Origin: Micropterix aruncella
Taxonomy: Eukaryota; Arthropoda; Insecta; Lepidoptera; Micropterigidae
Reading direction: 5' to 3'
DNA: 64,000 nt
Assembly: GCA_944548615.1 (NCBI GenBank)
Contig: OX155967.1
Location: forward strand, 6,033,481-6,097,480
Notes under the pieces: model-generated
The model's database searches: none
What the model saw: only the letters and a program-made list of their open reading frames with translations
What the model was told of the DNA's origin: nothing
Made by a program: the position numbers and the translations under genes
Part shown: piece after piece, positions 33,740 through 46,900 of the stretch
Layout: each line of letters begins with the position of its first letter
How positions within the stretch are numbered: position 1 is the first letter of the stretch

Positions 33740-34406
33740 TCAGGGAGCTAGTGGGCCCGTGTTAAGTTGGCCACGAAGACCCATTTGTTCAGGGTCGGTC
33801 ACACTCACGGGTCAACACCCATCCGGCGGCCTCCACGCATGAAGCGCGACCCCGGGTAGGACTCTGGCCTTAGGGCTACTTTCCCCTAGGAGTCAATCTT
33901 CTGGCGCTCCTGGACGGTCTGCGCACAGTGCGGCGTAAGCCAATCGATTGTGCATTCTGACTAACAGTCGGGGGAGTCTGGAAACAGTACTGTTCCCTGA
34001 GCGGGGGTGGTTGCTTACCTTACGGCGACTGCTCTTAAAATGACCATCGGCTACCCGATTCCGGCTGAACAGCCGGGCAAAGGATACCGTGGTCCGCGAT
34101 GGATTCGGTTGACACCGTTTCACCGCTACTCAAGGGAGAGGACCGCGCAAGCGACCTCGAACCCGTAACTAGTCAAGAGACCGGAGTAATCTAGTCGCAA
34201 CTGGAAGTACGGGCGTGAGTGTCAGCCCGCTGGGTAACATACCTGGGTACTCGCGGATAAGGCGTTGGCCTCTTACGGGCATGTGGCGGCGTTTGTTGGT
34301 GGACTGTTTTTGTCCTAAGTCTTCTGCGCTCACTTCACGGGACGATCATATTTCGTTAAAACTTCCTAAGGTTACGGGTTCGCCCGTTGTAATTGACAGC
34401 TCTAGT
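33740..34406 (+). mobile_element. GC-A retroposon, full-length copy with 12-bp target duplication
   Basis: Flanked by TGTTATCTTCCA (33,728-33,739) and TGTTGTCTTCCA (34,407-34,418), 11 of 12 identical. Starts CAGGGAGCTAGTGGGCCCG and ends TTGTAATTGACAGCTC. Internal landmarks match the other full copies, including GGGTCAACACCCATCCGGCG, GGGGGAGTCTGG and GGGCAAAGGATACCG. More diverged than the 13.6-kb and 52.7-kb copies. Confidence 0.8.
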
Positions 34407-34433
34407 TGTTGTCTTCCACTCTTAAAAAAACCA

Positions 34434-34465
34434 CTTGGCTGATACTGAGTTTAGTATCAGCCAAG
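34434..34465. repeat. 13-bp perfect hairpin
   Basis: CTTGGCTGATACT and AGTATCAGCCAAG are exact reverse complements around a 6-base loop, inside the right part of the GC-B copy. Other GC copies lack the palindrome at this position. Confidence 0.8.
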
Positions 34466-34825
34466 CTGAGGGCAAAAGACGCCATGGTCCTCGTTAGTAG
34501 AGGGCCGCGCAAGCGATCTCGAATCAGTAACCGGTCAGGAGGACGGAGAAATCCGCCCATAACTGGTAGTCAGAGGCGAGACTTACAAGATTTTACCTAA
34601 ACAAACATACATACTAACATACATACCCGTACATTACAAGGTAAATAAAAGCTTGTAAAAATAATAACTCGCCACTTCAAATTATCAAATAGCTCATGTG
34701 ACCGACCTCATAACCAAAAAAAATTTGACAGTAAATGTCATTTATTTTAAATCAATATAAAGACCAATTCTCCCATACTGGAAAACAATTAACATTTTCT
34801 TAATTATTTTTCTTCTTTGTTTCAG

Positions 34826-34966
34826 ATATTGAATCTTGCTCCGGTGCCAGAGATGCTTCGTGCCCAAGGATATGTCCGCCACAATTGCAGGGCGATCCAG
34901 TCTGCGGCACAGACGGAATTATCTATTCGTCACTATGCGAAATGAGGAAAAAGACATGCGGAAAAG
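34826..34966 (+). CDS. Kazal gene exon A (K0 tail, K1 C1-C5)
   Basis: Acceptor TTTGTTTCAG ends at 34,825 and donor GTAATT starts at 34,967. It enters and leaves in phase 1, the only exon phase 1 at both ends. It encodes ..DIESC (likely the sixth cysteine of an unseen preceding domain), a linker, then CPRIC, a 9-residue loop PPQLQGDPV, and [19 protein letters not shown], giving C1-C5 of K1. C6 of K1 lies in exon B. The loop is two residues longer than the usual seven. Confidence 0.9.
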
Positions 34967-37900
34967 GTAATTTACAAAGTTATTGCACCCAGCGTCTTGC
35001 TTAGGGTAACAGCCACTCAAGCAAACTGGCCCTCACTGCCCAGCATCTTCAACATTCCCGACTCCAGTAGCGGTCGAGGTAATGGTAGAGCAAAGGGTGC
35101 TATCTTTTGGTTAGGCCCAGTTATCAACACTAATAGTTCAGTTGAGTTCACTTTGTTTCAAAAAATGTTTGCAGATTGTAGAAACTTATATACCTACTAC
35201 TAGGCGCAATAAAATACAGAAATTACCAAAACCTCTTTTATAAAGAAACATAATCGACTATTAGACATTTTGTTTTTTTTTACAGTAGCTATGCGACGTT
35301 GTTGTGTACATACATTGGTAATTTATTTCAAATATTAAATTGCAATTAATTAAGGCAATTATATAATCTGGTAAGGGCGTACTGGTAAGGGCGCTCACGG
35401 GGCATTGTGATCTGAACAAACACATGTTCAACCTCAAGCTCAAAGACACAAAAATGTGCAGGTTCTGCCAAGGGGCAGAGGAAACTCCCCAGCACCTCAT
35501 GTGCGAGTGTGGCCCGCTGATGCGTAAAAGATACAACCACCTGGGTGGTCACTACCTCCAACCTGAGGAGGTAAAACAATCTGGCGCCAAAAGCCTGCTG
35601 CGGTTCTTAAATGACACGAGGCTTAGCGCAGAACTATAGTAGGTGGCGAGCACAATAGATCAGCAATGGTCGCAGTGTTACAAGGCTCATAAAGACCTTA
35701 GAAAAGCCTCACTCAACAAATAAAAAAAATAATATATAATCACAAGTATTAATGTAATAATAATCACAAGTATCAATGTAAGAATTTAAATAAACGGTTA
35801 AGTAGCTTATAATCAAAACATTATTTTTAATTAAATTAAAAACTAATTTTATCAGGATAATCTAGAACCAAATGTTATTTAAAAACTTAATAAATTACAT
35901 GAGCGAGTTTAAATTTAAATAAAACTGTCAACAAATAAAACATATAAAGTACATCTGTAGGTCAAAATATACTTTTACTTATATTAAATCCCCTATGACA
36001 ATAAAACTCTTAAACTAATGTTTATATCAAAAATACAATTTAAAAAATAAAAATGATTCAAAATAAAAGAATGACAAATGAAGTTAGATTAATTTACCGA
36101 TTGAAATTAAATTAAAAATATATGAGTCACAATAATAATAATATTTCAATTAAAAATAAATAAAATTATACAATAATAGAAAATTTATAAATGAAATTGC
36201 AATTTATAATCATTAGAATTAAAAACAATTTATACTACTTTAATCATATCGCCTTTGGTTATTTGCATGTAGTCTTCAAGGGTGTATAAAATATTTTCTT
36301 AAAGTAACTCCTTAGAACAGGCTCTGCCTAGTTAGGAGCAACACAATCTAGGTTAAGTGCTAACGGTGTATTTTTTTGTGGACCAATAAAATAAATAAAA
36401 CTTTTTTAACTTCATTTTTAACTAAGCTTCATTTTTAACCTAATTTCATTTTCAATGTTTTAAGATGTGAAGGTAACATATTAAAAAATATACACTAGAG
36501 TATTCCCTTCCTTGTGTTACTACTATTGCTCTTGGTAATGTGTAAATTTATTTATTTCTAGTGTTTTGGTAATGAACGGCGGAAATTTTTACTATATGGC
36601 TAGTCTTTATCCTGGGATAGTCGGAAATCAAACCCTGCGATCGGGTAAACTTGCTCTACTTTCGGGAAGGCCCCCAAAACCCCAAAGCGGCATTGGGTTC
36701 AGTTAACCAGTCTCTCTGCGGCAACTTAGTAGAGCTATGGAGTATCTCTCTAAGAGTGGCATACCTCATCCTGAAACTCAACATACGATACTCTCTGAAG
36801 GGCATACAGGTCTATTTCATGGGAGCTAATAAGCCCTGTTGCAGCTCAAACGCACGAATCAACATCCATCTGGCGGCCTCCACGCAGAAGTGTGAGCCGG
36901 GATAGGGCTCTGACCTGCCGGCCAATTTCCCCTATGAGTCAAAATTCGGGCGCTCCTGCACGGTTTGCGTACCGTGCGGCGTCAGCCAATCGATTGTGCA
37001 TTTCGACTGACAGCCCGGGGAGTCGTGTGGAAAAATAGAACTACGTGGTTTACAAGAGCGGCATGTAGAATTGGCTGACCTATTTATAATTGTTCTTTAT
37101 ATTTTCAGGTATCAGATTAGCAGCGGATCAGGCATCGTGTTCCAGGTCAGCTGGTTCAAAATGTGAACACAGATGTTCAAATGAGAGAGATCCCGTCTGT
37201 GGAACCGATGGCAGGACATACCTCAACAGGTGTATGTTGCAGGTCGAAATTTGCAGGTATTTGCAGATGTTTGAATTTTTTCAAACATCTTTTCAAACTT
37301 ACAATGAAAAGAATAATATTGCACCGAGATCATCTGTGATCTGATACTGGCACTAAGTCCTCCATTTGGAGCTATTTTACAATAATTGATACTCCTTTAG
37401 AAGATAAGCATACCTACACTTGGATAGGTCTTAAAATAAAAAAACTAAGAATTTTAAAAACATAACTACCATGATATTGTTTTGGATATTACATACATAC
37501 AATTAAACTAATTTAATTAATCAGTCCGGATAAACAATAACTTAAAATAAAAACAATGAAACAAATACAAAGTCCATGTAAAATTATTAAGATAAAAATA
37601 ATATTTTTGTGGAATACAGCATTTTTGTATTTTTTTAAATAAATATGATTTAAATAAATTATATGAGAATAAATATATGAACTATCATAATATGTTTACC
37701 TTTGTAGTTTTACAAGTCTTCAACATCGAAAATAAACTAACAGTTTTCAAGCTCTCTGATACCATAAATTGTATTTAATATGTTTTTCAATTGGTCATCT
37801 ACAAGGCACTAGTTGCGGTAAAATGTTTTTATACTAGCTTATTTAATAAGGAATTAAACTATTTCGCACTTTGTTAAGTCGGTGTATAATTATTGTAGAT

Positions 37901-40900
37901 CGGATTTATACCTGATGTAGGTTTTTTTTTTTTTTTTTTTAATAATTTACCATAACTTTATATATGTCATATACACACCATTAACATAATATCGTTGAGT
38001 TGGGAGAGATTGAGCACATCCTATGGTGAAAATGTTTATTCGCATTCCTAACTAGGTCAGAGACCCGTATATGGATGCTAATTTTTGTTTAATGGTAGCG
38101 ACGAGCTGACTCTTTTGATATTATGAACTTTCGTTGCATTGCATGATACATAAGAATATATACATATATACATACACATACATACACACATACATAAATA
38201 TATATATACATACCTACACATATGTTGAGGACTTCGCCCAACATATCAGAGTCAACAAAAGAAGTAAATTCTCTAGAATCAAAACTGCAAACACACTTAA
38301 TATAACACGCGTCAACTAACATTGAATTCTATATAATTTCGACAATTATCGCACACTCAGCCGATGACTAATGTCATTTCTTCTGATCGATTCAATTTGA
38401 CAAACTTAGTTTCCCCCACGCATTGAACATTGCATCATACACACGATATATAAAGCCATACATTCGATCGATCATTTATCATCCTCTAGTGGATAGTTAC
38501 CGCGATTACAAATCATCATCATCCTCTGGCGACAGTCAACCACGCATAGTACACGCGATCATCATCATCTTCAAATCTATCGCCGCGCTTCACACTTCGG
38601 ATACACAACTGCGACATATACTTCGAGCACACACTACACACTCGGCGGCTCACATTCGAGGTGTTACAAACTGGCAACCGATCACATACCTTCTGAATAA
38701 ATCACTTCAACTTCAGCAACCATCGACTTTTACTACGGAGAAAACCCCTTGATGAGAACCACCTTTCAGTCACGAGCAATTGGAGTCTAGTGCAGGGTGG
38801 CCACCTCACACATATACATACATAAGAAAATAATACACGAGATTTGATATTAGTTAGTAATACATAATTTAATAAAACAACTTAAATTATTAGCGAGAGC
38901 AATTGAGTATTCACCGGGACTCATATATAAGTCTCTGTTGGTGATTAGAAGAACGTTCTCATGCCTTTTACTCCTTTTCAGGGTAGGAATTAGCCTGTCC
39001 CACCTGGGCGCCTGCAATAACATCTCCGCCCATCGAGAGAACTGCCCGGTGAACTGCTCGCAGGCTCCCTTCGACGGACCTATCTGCGGAAGTGACGGAA
39101 ACGTCTACAAGAGCACTTGCCAGATGAAGTTGCTGACATGCGGGTACGACTTACACATTTACTTACAATTAATGATAGCATTTGACTAGTAGATAAAATA
39201 TACAGCACTCATTCAGTAGTTAAAATACGCGGGTTCTTACCAATTAGGTAAAATATGTGATTTCTAGATAACTTATCGTTAGCCCTTAAATAAATACAAG
39301 AACTTAAATAGAGTTAGAAAAGCGATATACTGTAATATAGTATTTGTTACATCGGCATTTTTATATTATCATTATTTATATTTTTTATCGCGAGAAGTAT
39401 TACTTTGACCACTGTTCGCAAACAACATCCCATAGATGGGAAATATTATACCCTTGTTCTGTAATTGCTCCTAGTTAATATTTCATTTATTTATTTTAGG
39501 ACATGACGTAGCCATGATTGAGAGAGATTTCTATTTCAATTAATCTGACTGCATTTTTTGTTGAAATTTTAGCTATACGCTATGTATGTACTTGAAGTGT
39601 GAAATCCAAGAAGTATTGTATGTATTCTATAAATAATGTGTTTTTCAGTTACATTATACTCGTATAATTTGAACAGCTGTGTTTATTTGCAATTTTAGCT
39701 TCGATATAATATATTAAAGTTATTAGGTACCTCTTATAAAATAGCTCCCTTAGCCACGTTGAAATGATTTTCTTCGTCGTTATCAGCAGAGAGAGAGAGA
39801 GTAGCAGCTTATCTCCATACCCCAAAGGGCATCCATGAACCGTGCAGTAAATCTGCCGGTGAAATAACGGGAGCAACGCTGTCTAAGATCCTGAAAAACC
39901 TATAGAGAACTCACATGTCTCTTTTCTCTATGGCCAGCAGCCAGTCTTTCTTTAATTATGTCATCTAAATGAGTGTAAATGTGCTACGAACAGAAGGGTT
40001 GTAAGAAGTGGCTAAAGAAAAACTGCACTTTCGGGAGTTAATGGGCCTTGCTGAGTTGGCCACGAAGACCCATTCTGTTCAGGGTTGGTCACACTCACGG
40101 GTCAACACCCATCCGACGGCCTCCACGCATGAAGTGCGAGCCTGGGTAGGACTCTGGCCTTGGTCAGTTTCCCCTTGGAATCAAACTTCTGGCGCACCTG
40201 GACGGTCTGCGCACCGTGCGGCGTAAGCCAATCGGCTGTACACTCTCCCCCGACTAACAGTCGGGGGAGTCTGGAAGCAGTACTGTTTCCTATAGAGCGG
40301 GGGTGGTTGCGGACCTTACGGCGACTGCTCTTGAAACGACCATCGGACATCCGATCCTGGGTGAACAGCCGGGCAAAGGACGCTGTGGTCCGCGATAGAT
40401 TCGGTATACACCGATTCACCGCTTCGTAAGAGAGGACCGCGCAAGCGACCAGCGCAAGCGAGCGGAAACAATCGAGATACCGGAGTAATCTGGTCACAAT
40501 TGGAAGTAAGGGCGTGAGTGTCGGCCCGCCAGGTAACATTCCTGGCTATCTCGCGGTTAAGGCGTTGGCCTCTTACGGGCTTGTGACGTAGCTAGATGGT
40601 GGACTGTTTTTGTCCCAAGTCTTCTACGTTCACTCCAGGGAGATAGAACGACTAATCGTTAAAACTGCCTGAGGTGACGGGCTCGCCCGTTGTAGTCGAC
40701 AACCCAAGTAGCACTTTCTTTAAGAAATGTATGTAGTTCGTTAGCTCATTTTAAAATTCCTTTTTTATAATTAAATCTATTAAAAATCTACCCTAACAAG
40801 GCCTCGATTAAAAAAAGGCAGGCTTAGTGTAGGTATATGTATGGTGTGTAGTGAAGTTTATATAATTTGCGGTATATTTTATTTATTTAGATAGTATGAC

Positions 40901-43900
40901 ATTTTAGCGGGTTCACAATCCGTCCTCGTCGGTTGCTGGGCCGGTAAAGTCAAAGGTTGAAAAACACTGGTATAATGCCACTTTCGCGATATCTGTATGC
41001 CGAGGATTCCCGCATTGTAGTCCTGCGAACACTTTGTCATTCCAATTGCATTAAAAATGCATATTTCCACAGGCAGGGAGTGGTGCGAACGAGCAAAAAG
41101 TACTGCCAGACTACCCGTCACTGCAGAGAATCCTGCTGGCGGATAGCCAAGCCGACCTGTGGCAGCGATGGCAAACTCTACACCAACGCTTGCCGCATGA
41201 AGTCCACGAATTGTGGGTAAGTATTTTTACATACTTTCAATTTAATAATAATAATAAATGTCATTATTTTCCGCAAAAAAGGTGAGTTATGGCCTTGCGA
41301 CGAAATCTATCAGCTAACCTACTTTACAATTCTATTATTACAATTATTATAGCACAACGTTTATATTACAAGTTTTGCATTTGGCTACACTAAATAAAAA
41401 ATCGGTTGGTCACCCAAGACTTTCCCGACAAGTAGACAAGCCCCTCCACCCTCCCTTTGCCAGTCCCCCCCCCCCCCCCCCCCCTACCCCGCGCCAATCA
41501 TTAACCCTACTTCCCCGGGCACCATTTCGCCTTCCTCCCACGGATAGTGAATGTGTTAGATTCAAAATGTATTTCTAAGATTTCTGTAGTCTTTTAGTAG
41601 TATTTACGTAGTGGGATTCAATCCTTACAATCAAGAAAAAAGTGCGCAGACGTGGTGTTTTTCCATAAATTATTGACAGGTTACATTGATTGTTCTGATC
41701 TTCTTGGAATGGTATCTTTCTGTGTACCATCGCGACTCAGTCGCCAAACAGAGTTATTCCACCTTCCGCAGGTTACCACTAATTATGCACAAAACTGTTT
41801 AATGTATAGGGTATGTAAAATTTGTAATAGGCAGTTCGGCGATATTGACGTATTCAATACGTCATCATTCGCTCTTAAAAAAGCAAATATTAATGACGGT
41901 GTTGATTTATCATTGTAATAGCAAAATATAATATAATATTAATAATATTTATTTAAGAATATTTTTAAATAATATGTATGACTATATTATGGAACGTGTA
42001 TTTACATAAAATTTTATTTACCTATTATGACTCCTTTCTTCTCAGTGTTTCTCTCCTCAACCTCTCGCTATGTGTATTTATTCTTCAAAACAAAATGTTA
42101 CTGTTGTGTTTAAATTATGAATGTTTAAGTGGAAACATGTAATTACCTTTATTTTTTTAACTTAATAATTTTGGTACCAAATTTATTGTAACAGTACATT
42201 GTAACAATAAAAATAAAAATAAACTAAAAAATAAAAAAGTAAAATAGTAGTATTTTCATACTTTATTTGTAGTATTTTCTGCCGTTTTAAAATGGTATTT
42301 TGCCAATATGATGTAGTATTTTCTTAAATATGGCCAGTTTAAAAAATATTTGTATCAGAGAAATTTCAACCATAAATTGTCACACTGTGACTTCGGCCCA
42401 CGGCCACCTGTCTACAGAATTTCAAGTCGCTAAGTCTAATATTTCGAAATTGAAGAGTTTCCTCTGGTGGACCGACTTCATAGTGTGGAAGTCAGATATC
42501 GCATCGAACAAGCTAGAGCAGCATTTATCAAAATGAGCCAACTTGTCATCAACTTTGAGTCGCCCACTTTGAGTCGCACCTACGTTACGGCATCTCATTC
42601 TAGGCTCAGTGTACCATGGAATTTAGGCAGCATATTTTCTCCCTGCAGAAACGCGCAATAAGAATTCTATATAACATGGACAGCTTTCAATCGTGTCGTG
42701 GATCATTCAGGAATCAAAATATACTCACCCTGCCATCACTATATTTATTTGAGTGCATCAAACTAGTAGCTAAAGACATATCTAAATTTAAGAAACCTGT
42801 AGAAGTACATAATAACTTGACTAGGTCGAGGAACAATCTACTATTACCTCGTCCGAACCTAGAAATTTTACGCAGAGACCCTAACTACGTGGGAATGTCC
42901 TTTTTTAATAAACTGCCACAAAACCTAAAAGACCTAATATGTAGGGAAAAGAAAATATTAGTTTTCTTTTCGGAAGTCAGAAAGCTACTAATTTATAAGG
43001 AATTATATGACATAAATGAATTTTAATTATATTTTAATTTTAATAATCTTTTAATCGTTTTAATGACAAAAATGAATTTTAATAATTAATAATAATGAAT
43101 TTTAATAATAATCTTCTAGACTATAAATACCACTTGTTCAAGTATGCGTATATAATCTAACAAACATGACTTCCATATATATTTTTTTATCTACAAATTG
43201 AACTCTGTCTCTATCGTTATTAATTTATATCTGTATATGACGTGTATAATTTACGAAGTGAACTTTAGAACTGAACGGAAATGAAATCACGAAGGAATTA
43301 AATTGTAAATAATATTAAATGTACCTAACACCTAGTTTTAGTTTCGACAATCTGTAAAGATTTTTTGAAATAAATGAATTGAATTGAATTGAATTGAACT
43401 TTAGTCTCAAACTCTCCACTAGATGCCGCCCGGTGCGGTGTTACATATTTTCAGTCCTCCTGTACGGATTAGATACGTGGACATTAACCCAGACTTTGAG
43501 TAAAAGGTTAGAAGCTTTCGAAATGTGGATTTACAGGAGAATACTGAAAATATATTGGACGGATAGCCACAAATGAGACGGTGCTGCAAGGAATGCACAA
43601 AGGATTGGAATTACTGAGGACCATAAAGAGAAGGAAATAACAATACATGGGCCACATAATGCGTAGTGAACAAATACCACCTTCTCCAATTAATCCAGCA
43701 AGGGAAGACAAAAGGCCGCCGAAGAGCTGGTCGAAAAAGAACCCACTGGCTACAAAACCTCGTCGAATGGCTCAACTCAAGCACCACTGAGTTGTTCCGC
43801 GCCGCAACCCCACGGACCCAAGTGGCCATAACGACCGCCGACCTCCGATAGGAAATGGCACTTTAAGAAGAAGGACCGATTTCAAGCACATCCTGTTCAA

Positions 43901-46900
43901 CTCGTGCCATAGCTAATGATGCATGCAAAATTTCAGGCCAATCGGAAAAGACAGACAGATTTCAGTTTGGAAATCGTCTGGGGGCGGGTTGTGAAAATGT
44001 CTAAATATGTCTTCTTCTCCATAAAACAAATGCGCGTTCACAATACGTCACTTCAAGACTTCCCTGGCAGGTAGCCAAGGACTTATTTCGTCCGAATATT
44101 CATTTCATAAATCGCTATCTTAGAGGAATGCTCAGACACGACAGACACACAGACATACTTCAGTCTGCAAATGGTCTTAATCGTCGGAAATCTTAGCGCT
44201 TTCACCATACTTTTCCTCGTCGTCGGTTGGTGGGTTGGGAAAGAACAATCGAATTGCAAACGCGCGTCGCTAAAAATACTTCCTACTCCATACGTACAGA
44301 TGCAACTGTTGTAACTTGTGTTATCAATATAGATATCTATACATTATATAAAGATTATCTATTGAATTCTCATATGATTTTAAAATAGGATAAAAAATAT
44401 TTACCATTTGTGTAAAGTTTATAGCACCTGACGTTTCGGCGATGTTGCAACCGGCGTTGGTCAGGGTAGATTGGACAACGACAGTTGCAACATTACAGAA
44501 ACGTCGGATGGTACAAGCTTCACGCGATAAATTCGTATTTATTCTATTTATAATGTCAAAAAAACCGCGAAAGTCTTCGAATACGTTTTTCTCCTTCTAC
44601 CGTTAGTGTCGGCCTGTAAATTATATTCGAAGGTATTTGAGGGGTATTTGTGGGTTTTGACGAGAGAAAAACCGTCTACTCGCAGGTATTCCATCCTTTT
44701 TCATGCACTGCCATTTATACATATTTTATGAATTTTCAATTTTCAGGAAACACGTTTTCGAAGTACCTATGGCCTACTGCATGTCACAGGAGAGGACATC
44801 AGGCGGCGAGGCGTGTCCCACTGACTGTAAAGGTCAGAAGGAAAAGCTGACTTGCGGTTCTGATGAAAATCTCTATAGAAGCGAGTGCGAAATGAAGATG
44901 CTTAACTGCGGGTGAGTGACGGGAATAACCATATTTTCGATTACACAGGCCAACAGCTGTTTTGGTGCCGGGGTATATAAACCTTGTTTCACATTAATTT
45001 GATACCCTGTATTTAAATATGGAATTAGTTTAAACCTAGGATCTCAATTTTCTAAAATGTAACATTTTCGTGAAATGTACGTTAGGTACACCTTTTTGGG
45101 TTAAATCCATGGATGAATTTATGAGGGGGAGCATGGTTTATAAAGAAACAAAAACATATTTTTCATGATTTTTTTATTTTTTTTTGTTAAAATCTGATCA
45201 TGAATCTTTTATATCAGTTTGTTTAACATTTGACAAAAAAAATAGTTTTTGTAGTAGTAAAAATAACTGTTTTTGAGATATTGAATTGAATATACTTCTA
45301 CCGCTGCCGAAATGACGTTATCTGCTTGCGGCCGGTACTAGCGAGCGTAATTTTGCATAAAACAAAAAAAATACATAATAATTATTTTTACATTTGTATT
45401 TTGTAGATAAACTAAAGAAAAATAATAAAAGTTAAAAGTTTCAAGGATTTAAAGAAATTAAATTGATTTTCGCCCCAAAATGTTATGTTTAACTAATAAA
45501 AAAATGTATAAAAACAGTTTGTTTCGATTTTTCTAGGTTATAAAGAATAGAATTAATTACCAATTTGTATTTGTTACAACTCGATCCGTCAAGTTTTTTT
45601 TATCACCGGCGCAAAGCTTAAAAATACAGTTTCAAGAAAAACGCGTTTAAGGTTTTGTTTAAAGAAAAGTATTAAGTTTTTACACATTCAGCAATCTGAG
45701 ACTGTCAGCTATTTCAGAGGTAAAAGATTCATGAATAAATTTCAACTTTAAGATGAAAAAAAAATTAAACATGTTTTTTTAAACCCCCCCCCCCCCCCTT
45801 AAAAATACGGTTTTAATAAAAACGCGTTTAAAGTTTAGTTTAAAGAAACGTAGTATGTTTTTTATACATTCAGAAATCGGAGACTGCCAGCTATTCCAGA
45901 GGTACAAGATTCATGAATAGATTTCAACTTTAAGTTGTAAAAAAGTAATGGAAAGCACGTTTTTTATGGCCGTCTAAACCAGGTAACCCCCCCCCCCTAA
46001 AAATCAAAAAGTAAATTGTAATTATAATGTTACAAAAAAAATATTATATACAAATAGCGCTAGTCACTGAAGTTAGAAGTTAGAAGAAGTCATTTTTTAT
46101 TTCTTTTCTTACATATAACTTTATTTTTCTTATTTATTTTAGTTTTAGGACTAATTATGTTGTCACTGGGCTCGATTGCGTTTCCTCGTGAACTAAAATC
46201 GTATATTAGTCCATGTGAACGAGACAGGGCAATACGCTAGAGCGGAGTGTAAGATGACCGGTTGTCGCTTTTTCGCATTAAAACTGCGCGCCAAGGTCAA
46301 ATCTTACACCGCACGAAATATGCTCGAATTTATTCGGACGAGTATAAGTTCAACAGGTAGTATTTATCGACGATCGTTCGTTTCATATTCCGCTCTAACG
46401 TATCGCTCTGTCTCGTTCGCTTGGACTAATTTTAGTTTTAGTTCACAAAGAAACGCAATCGGGCCCATTATCTATTTAATCGAATGCTATATTCCAATAA
46501 ATATTGATTATATTATGGTATTGTATTTGATTTATAATATTATTTTTTTAATATTTTTTTTGAGGACCACATTTTAGGGCAATTTAGTTTAGTTAGCATT
46601 TAAATAAAAGTTGTACATATTTTTTTGTAATATTAGAGTTCTGTCCACCCTAGAACGGGCTAGTCCCAGCTGGGTGACAGAATCAAATAAGCAAAAGTTT
46701 TTCCATTTTGTTCCTGTTAGTTTTGTAAGCAAAATGAATGGTTTATAGTAATTAATTCTTAAATAAATTAATTCATTAATAAAATATAATTACTAAATTT
46801 CTTTTCCCATCGAAAATTCCTATTCTGGAAATTTAATCTATAAAATACAATATTATCTGTATCTATTATTTATTTCCTCTTCTTCTTTTTTCAGGAACCA

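Larger units (their letters stand above)
33430..34590 (+). mobile_element. GC-B copy carrying a GC-A insertion
   Basis: The left part runs from CTCACGGTTCGACTACCATC through GGTAGCCTCCTCG and CAGTTGGAGG to TGTTATCTTCCA. The right part resumes at 34,407 with TGTTGTCTTCCA and continues to GACGGAGAAATCC and AACTGGTAGTCAG near 34,570. Next to the right junction is a 13-bp hairpin (34,434-34,465). This is the second case in the window of GC-A landing in GC-B. Confidence 0.6.
34967..37108 (+). other. Intron A-B (2.1 kb)
   Basis: Phase 1. Holds a near-complete LINE RNase H end (35,373-35,735), an AT-rich retroelement tail to about 36,400 and a truncated GC-A copy (36,820-37,030). No further Kazal exon was seen inside. 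Confidence 0.8.
41217..44746 (+). other. Intron D-E (3.5 kb)
   Basis: Phase 2. Packed with LINE ends at 41,640-42,240, 42,590-43,400 and 43,405-43,880, a C18 run at 41,467 and an inverted repeat at 44,428-44,507. No exon recognised. Confidence 0.8.
44912..46894 (+). other. Intron E-F (2.0 kb)
   Basis: Phase 2. Contains a tandem ~190-bp duplication closed by poly-C tracts (45,610-45,998) and a family D repeat (46,060-46,790) interrupted by a MITE. No exon recognised. Confidence 0.8.

Noticed and set aside
36651..36905. 84-residue open frame upstream of exon B
   Set aside because: It overlaps a truncated GC-A copy and has no Kazal cysteine pattern.
37090..37344. Kazal exon B extended to the stop at 37,344
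   Set aside because: A donor at 37,257 keeps phase with exon C and supplies the missing C6; the read-through tail beyond it has no Kazal features.
46215..46577. 120-residue open frame across the 46.2-kb MITE
   Set aside because: It spans the inverted arms of a non-coding MITE and runs into repeat D; no similarity recognised.
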